Part shown: positions 23,133-24,101 of the stretch, in pieces
How the letters are laid out: each line of letters opens with the position of its first letter
Position numbering within the stretch: position 1 is the stretch's first letter
The notes under the pieces: model-generated
What the model was told of the DNA's origin: nothing
What the model saw: the letters and a program-made list of their open reading frames with translations, nothing else
Databases searched by the model: none
Program-made: the position numbers and the translations under genes
NCBI GenBank assembly: GCA_012271225.1
Contig: JAAXGS010000011.1
Span: 1-24,101, forward strand
DNA from: Dehalococcoidia bacterium
Lineage (GTDB): Bacteria; Chloroflexota; Dehalococcoidia; UBA6926
DNA: 24,101 nt
Direction: 5' to 3'

Positions 23133-24101
23133 ATGGGGCGTCTCGTGAGAATGTCTGTCACCAGGAATGTGTGGGGCGCGGTGGCCATCGGCATAGTCGC
23201 GGCGGTGGCGTTGGGCGCCGTGGTTCAGGCGCAGGACGCGGATGAGCAGCCGGACCCAACCCATCCCCGCGTGCAGCGATACCTCGCCGCACAGGAGGAG
23301 GCCGTGGACGGCGGCACCAGCATCCTGTTTGGCGTCGCCCAGTCCATGAGCGCGCGGGGCAACGATGCCTTCGTCGTGAAGCTGCGGGGGCTGGATGACA
23401 ACCCGTCCTACTGGTATAAAGTCTCCCTCTCGACCTCCGGCAGCGCGCTTGGATTCAACTCAGCGTGCTCAAACAGATCGCAGACGATCTCCGTCGGCTC
23501 CGACGTGTCGTCACAGAACATTTCCAGGACCCTGTATGCCTGTTACTCGGGGACAAGTTCGACCACCGCCACGGTGAGGGCAAAGCTGTACGAGTACTAC
23601 GCCGATGAGGGGGGCTACGGCGTCTCCAAGGTTCTGATTGACTCGGACAGCGAGAGCGTCACGATCTCGCCGCCGCCCACACCCGTGCCGCCGCCAACTG
23701 TGCCGCCCACCGCTGTGCCGCCCCCGACGGCGAAGCCAACCGTTGCGCCGCCCACGGTGATGCCAACGGTCGAGCCGACAACTGTGCCACCCACTGCGAT
23801 ACCCACGGCCGTGCCGCCTACTCCGAAGCCGACGGCCAGGCCCACACCGCGCCCCACGCCGAAACCGACAGCCATTCCGACACCTGTGCCGACGCCTCTC
23901 CCCACGCCGCTCGCGCCCATCGGACTAACAGTCACTGCCAGCGGGACCAGCGTGACGTTGACGTGGGACTCCCTGTCCGGCGCATCGAAGTACCTTGTGC
24001 AGGAGGAGTTCGTCCACAATATCCTTGGCAACGGCGGGCCTGCTCGCGTGGATAGCTACCCCCTGCCCCCGTCCGAATTCCTGACATGGAGCTTTATCTC
24101 G
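23133..24101 (+). CDS. Secreted Pro/Thr-linker protein with Fn3-like domain, 3'-truncated
   Basis: The frame is open from ATG 23133 to the last base (323 codons) and continues outside the window. Residues 1-33 are a signal peptide: basic start (MGRLVRMSVTR), hydrophobic core to about 31, and a VQA|QD cleavage site. Residues 34-179 form a soluble domain with two cysteines (C112, C137) that could pair; I do not recognise it. Residues 180-262 are a Pro/Thr linker of PTPVP, PPTAVP and PTPKPTA units. From 263, IGLTVTASGTSVTLTWDSLSGASKYLVQEE reads like the start of a fibronectin type III domain. GAGGGGG lies about six bases upstream of the ATG; an ATG at 23116 is in another frame. It is probably a cell-surface or exported binding protein; the ligand is unknown. 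Confidence 0.82.
   Translation, partial: MGRLVRMSVTRNVWGAVAIGIVAAVALGAVVQAQDADEQPDPTHPRVQRYLAAQEEAVDGGTSILFGVAQSMSARGNDAFVVKLRGLDDNPSYWYKVSLSTSGSALGFNSACSNRSQTISVGSDVSSQNISRTLYACYSGTSSTTATVRAKLYEYYADEGGYGVSKVLIDSDSESVTISPPPTPVPPPTVPPTAVPPPTAKPTVAPPTVMPTVEPTTVPPTAIPTAVPPTPKPTARPTPRPTPKPTAIPTPVPTPLPTPLAPIGLTVTASGTSVTLTWDSLSGASKYLVQEEFVHNILGNGGPARVDSYPLPPSEFLTWSFIS

Noticed and set aside
22762..23264. Minus-strand frames in the gap before the secreted-protein gene
   Set aside because: Composition is random-like, they overlap the hydrolase gene or the strong plus-strand promoter, and no start site is supported.
23670..23918. CRISPR-like or tandem DNA repeat
   Set aside because: The repetition is at the codon level (Pro/Thr units) with irregular spacing; there are no constant repeats with unique spacers.
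23615..24031. Minus-strand frame with Gly-Val repeats
   Set aside because: It is the complement of the Pro/Thr linker of the secreted protein, which has a promoter, Shine-Dalgarno site and signal peptide on the plus strand.

Overview
This window looks like a piece of a high-GC bacterial chromosome. Genes are close-packed in operons, start codons are often GTG, and both promoters and Shine-Dalgarno sites are of the ordinary sigma70/AGGAGG kind. The mixture of an archaeal-type phosphoglycerate mutase, paired MFS carriers, a secreted Pro/Thr-linker protein with a fibronectin-III-like C-terminus and many GTG starts resembles Chloroflexota (Dehalococcoidia/SAR202-like lineages). That placement is inference from gene style, not a search result.

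Layout. Positions 1-2567 (+) hold two paralogous MFS carriers, the first cut by the window edge. Positions 2557-5556 (-) hold a Gfo/Idh/MocA-like protein, miaA and dapF. Positions 5764-8993 (-) hold a glycolytic operon pgk - archaeal-type phosphoglycerate mutase - tpiA. Two tRNA genes, Lys(CTT) and Leu(TAG), lie at 9253-9421 (+), followed by a pair of oligopeptide-type ABC ATPases (9505-11576, +). Positions 11741-14168 (+) are an AT-richer insert: a type II restriction-modification pair, with a methyltransferase carrying an N-terminal helix-turn-helix and a TdeIII-like endonuclease. Positions 14183-20084 (-) hold a purine cluster guaA - purD - purE - purB followed by a 57-aa basic protein. Positions 20212-21987 (+) hold a Sua5/YrdC protein and a short-chain polyprenyl diphosphate synthase. 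A dienelactone-hydrolase-family gene (22142-22801, -) with a strong palindromic terminator follows, and the window ends inside a secreted protein gene (23133-24101, +).

How the genes work together. The glycolytic operon covers three lower-glycolysis steps (triose phosphate isomerisation, phosphoglycerate kinase, phosphoglycerate mutase). The purine cluster covers PurD, PurE and PurB of IMP synthesis plus GuaA for GMP. MiaA, Sua5/YrdC and the two tRNA genes concern tRNA supply and modification.

The most unusual points are two purine enzymes with extra domains: PurD is encoded in frame behind a four-helix membrane domain and a proline-rich linker, and PurB carries about 79 extra C-terminal residues with a CxCGCG...F-x-PGDD motif. 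The restriction-modification pair whose methyltransferase has its own DNA-binding domain, the Gfo/Idh protein lacking the family's EKP lysine, and a direct repeat upstream of it that encloses a micro-ORF also deserve a look. I found no CRISPR array, transposase, integrase or rRNA.
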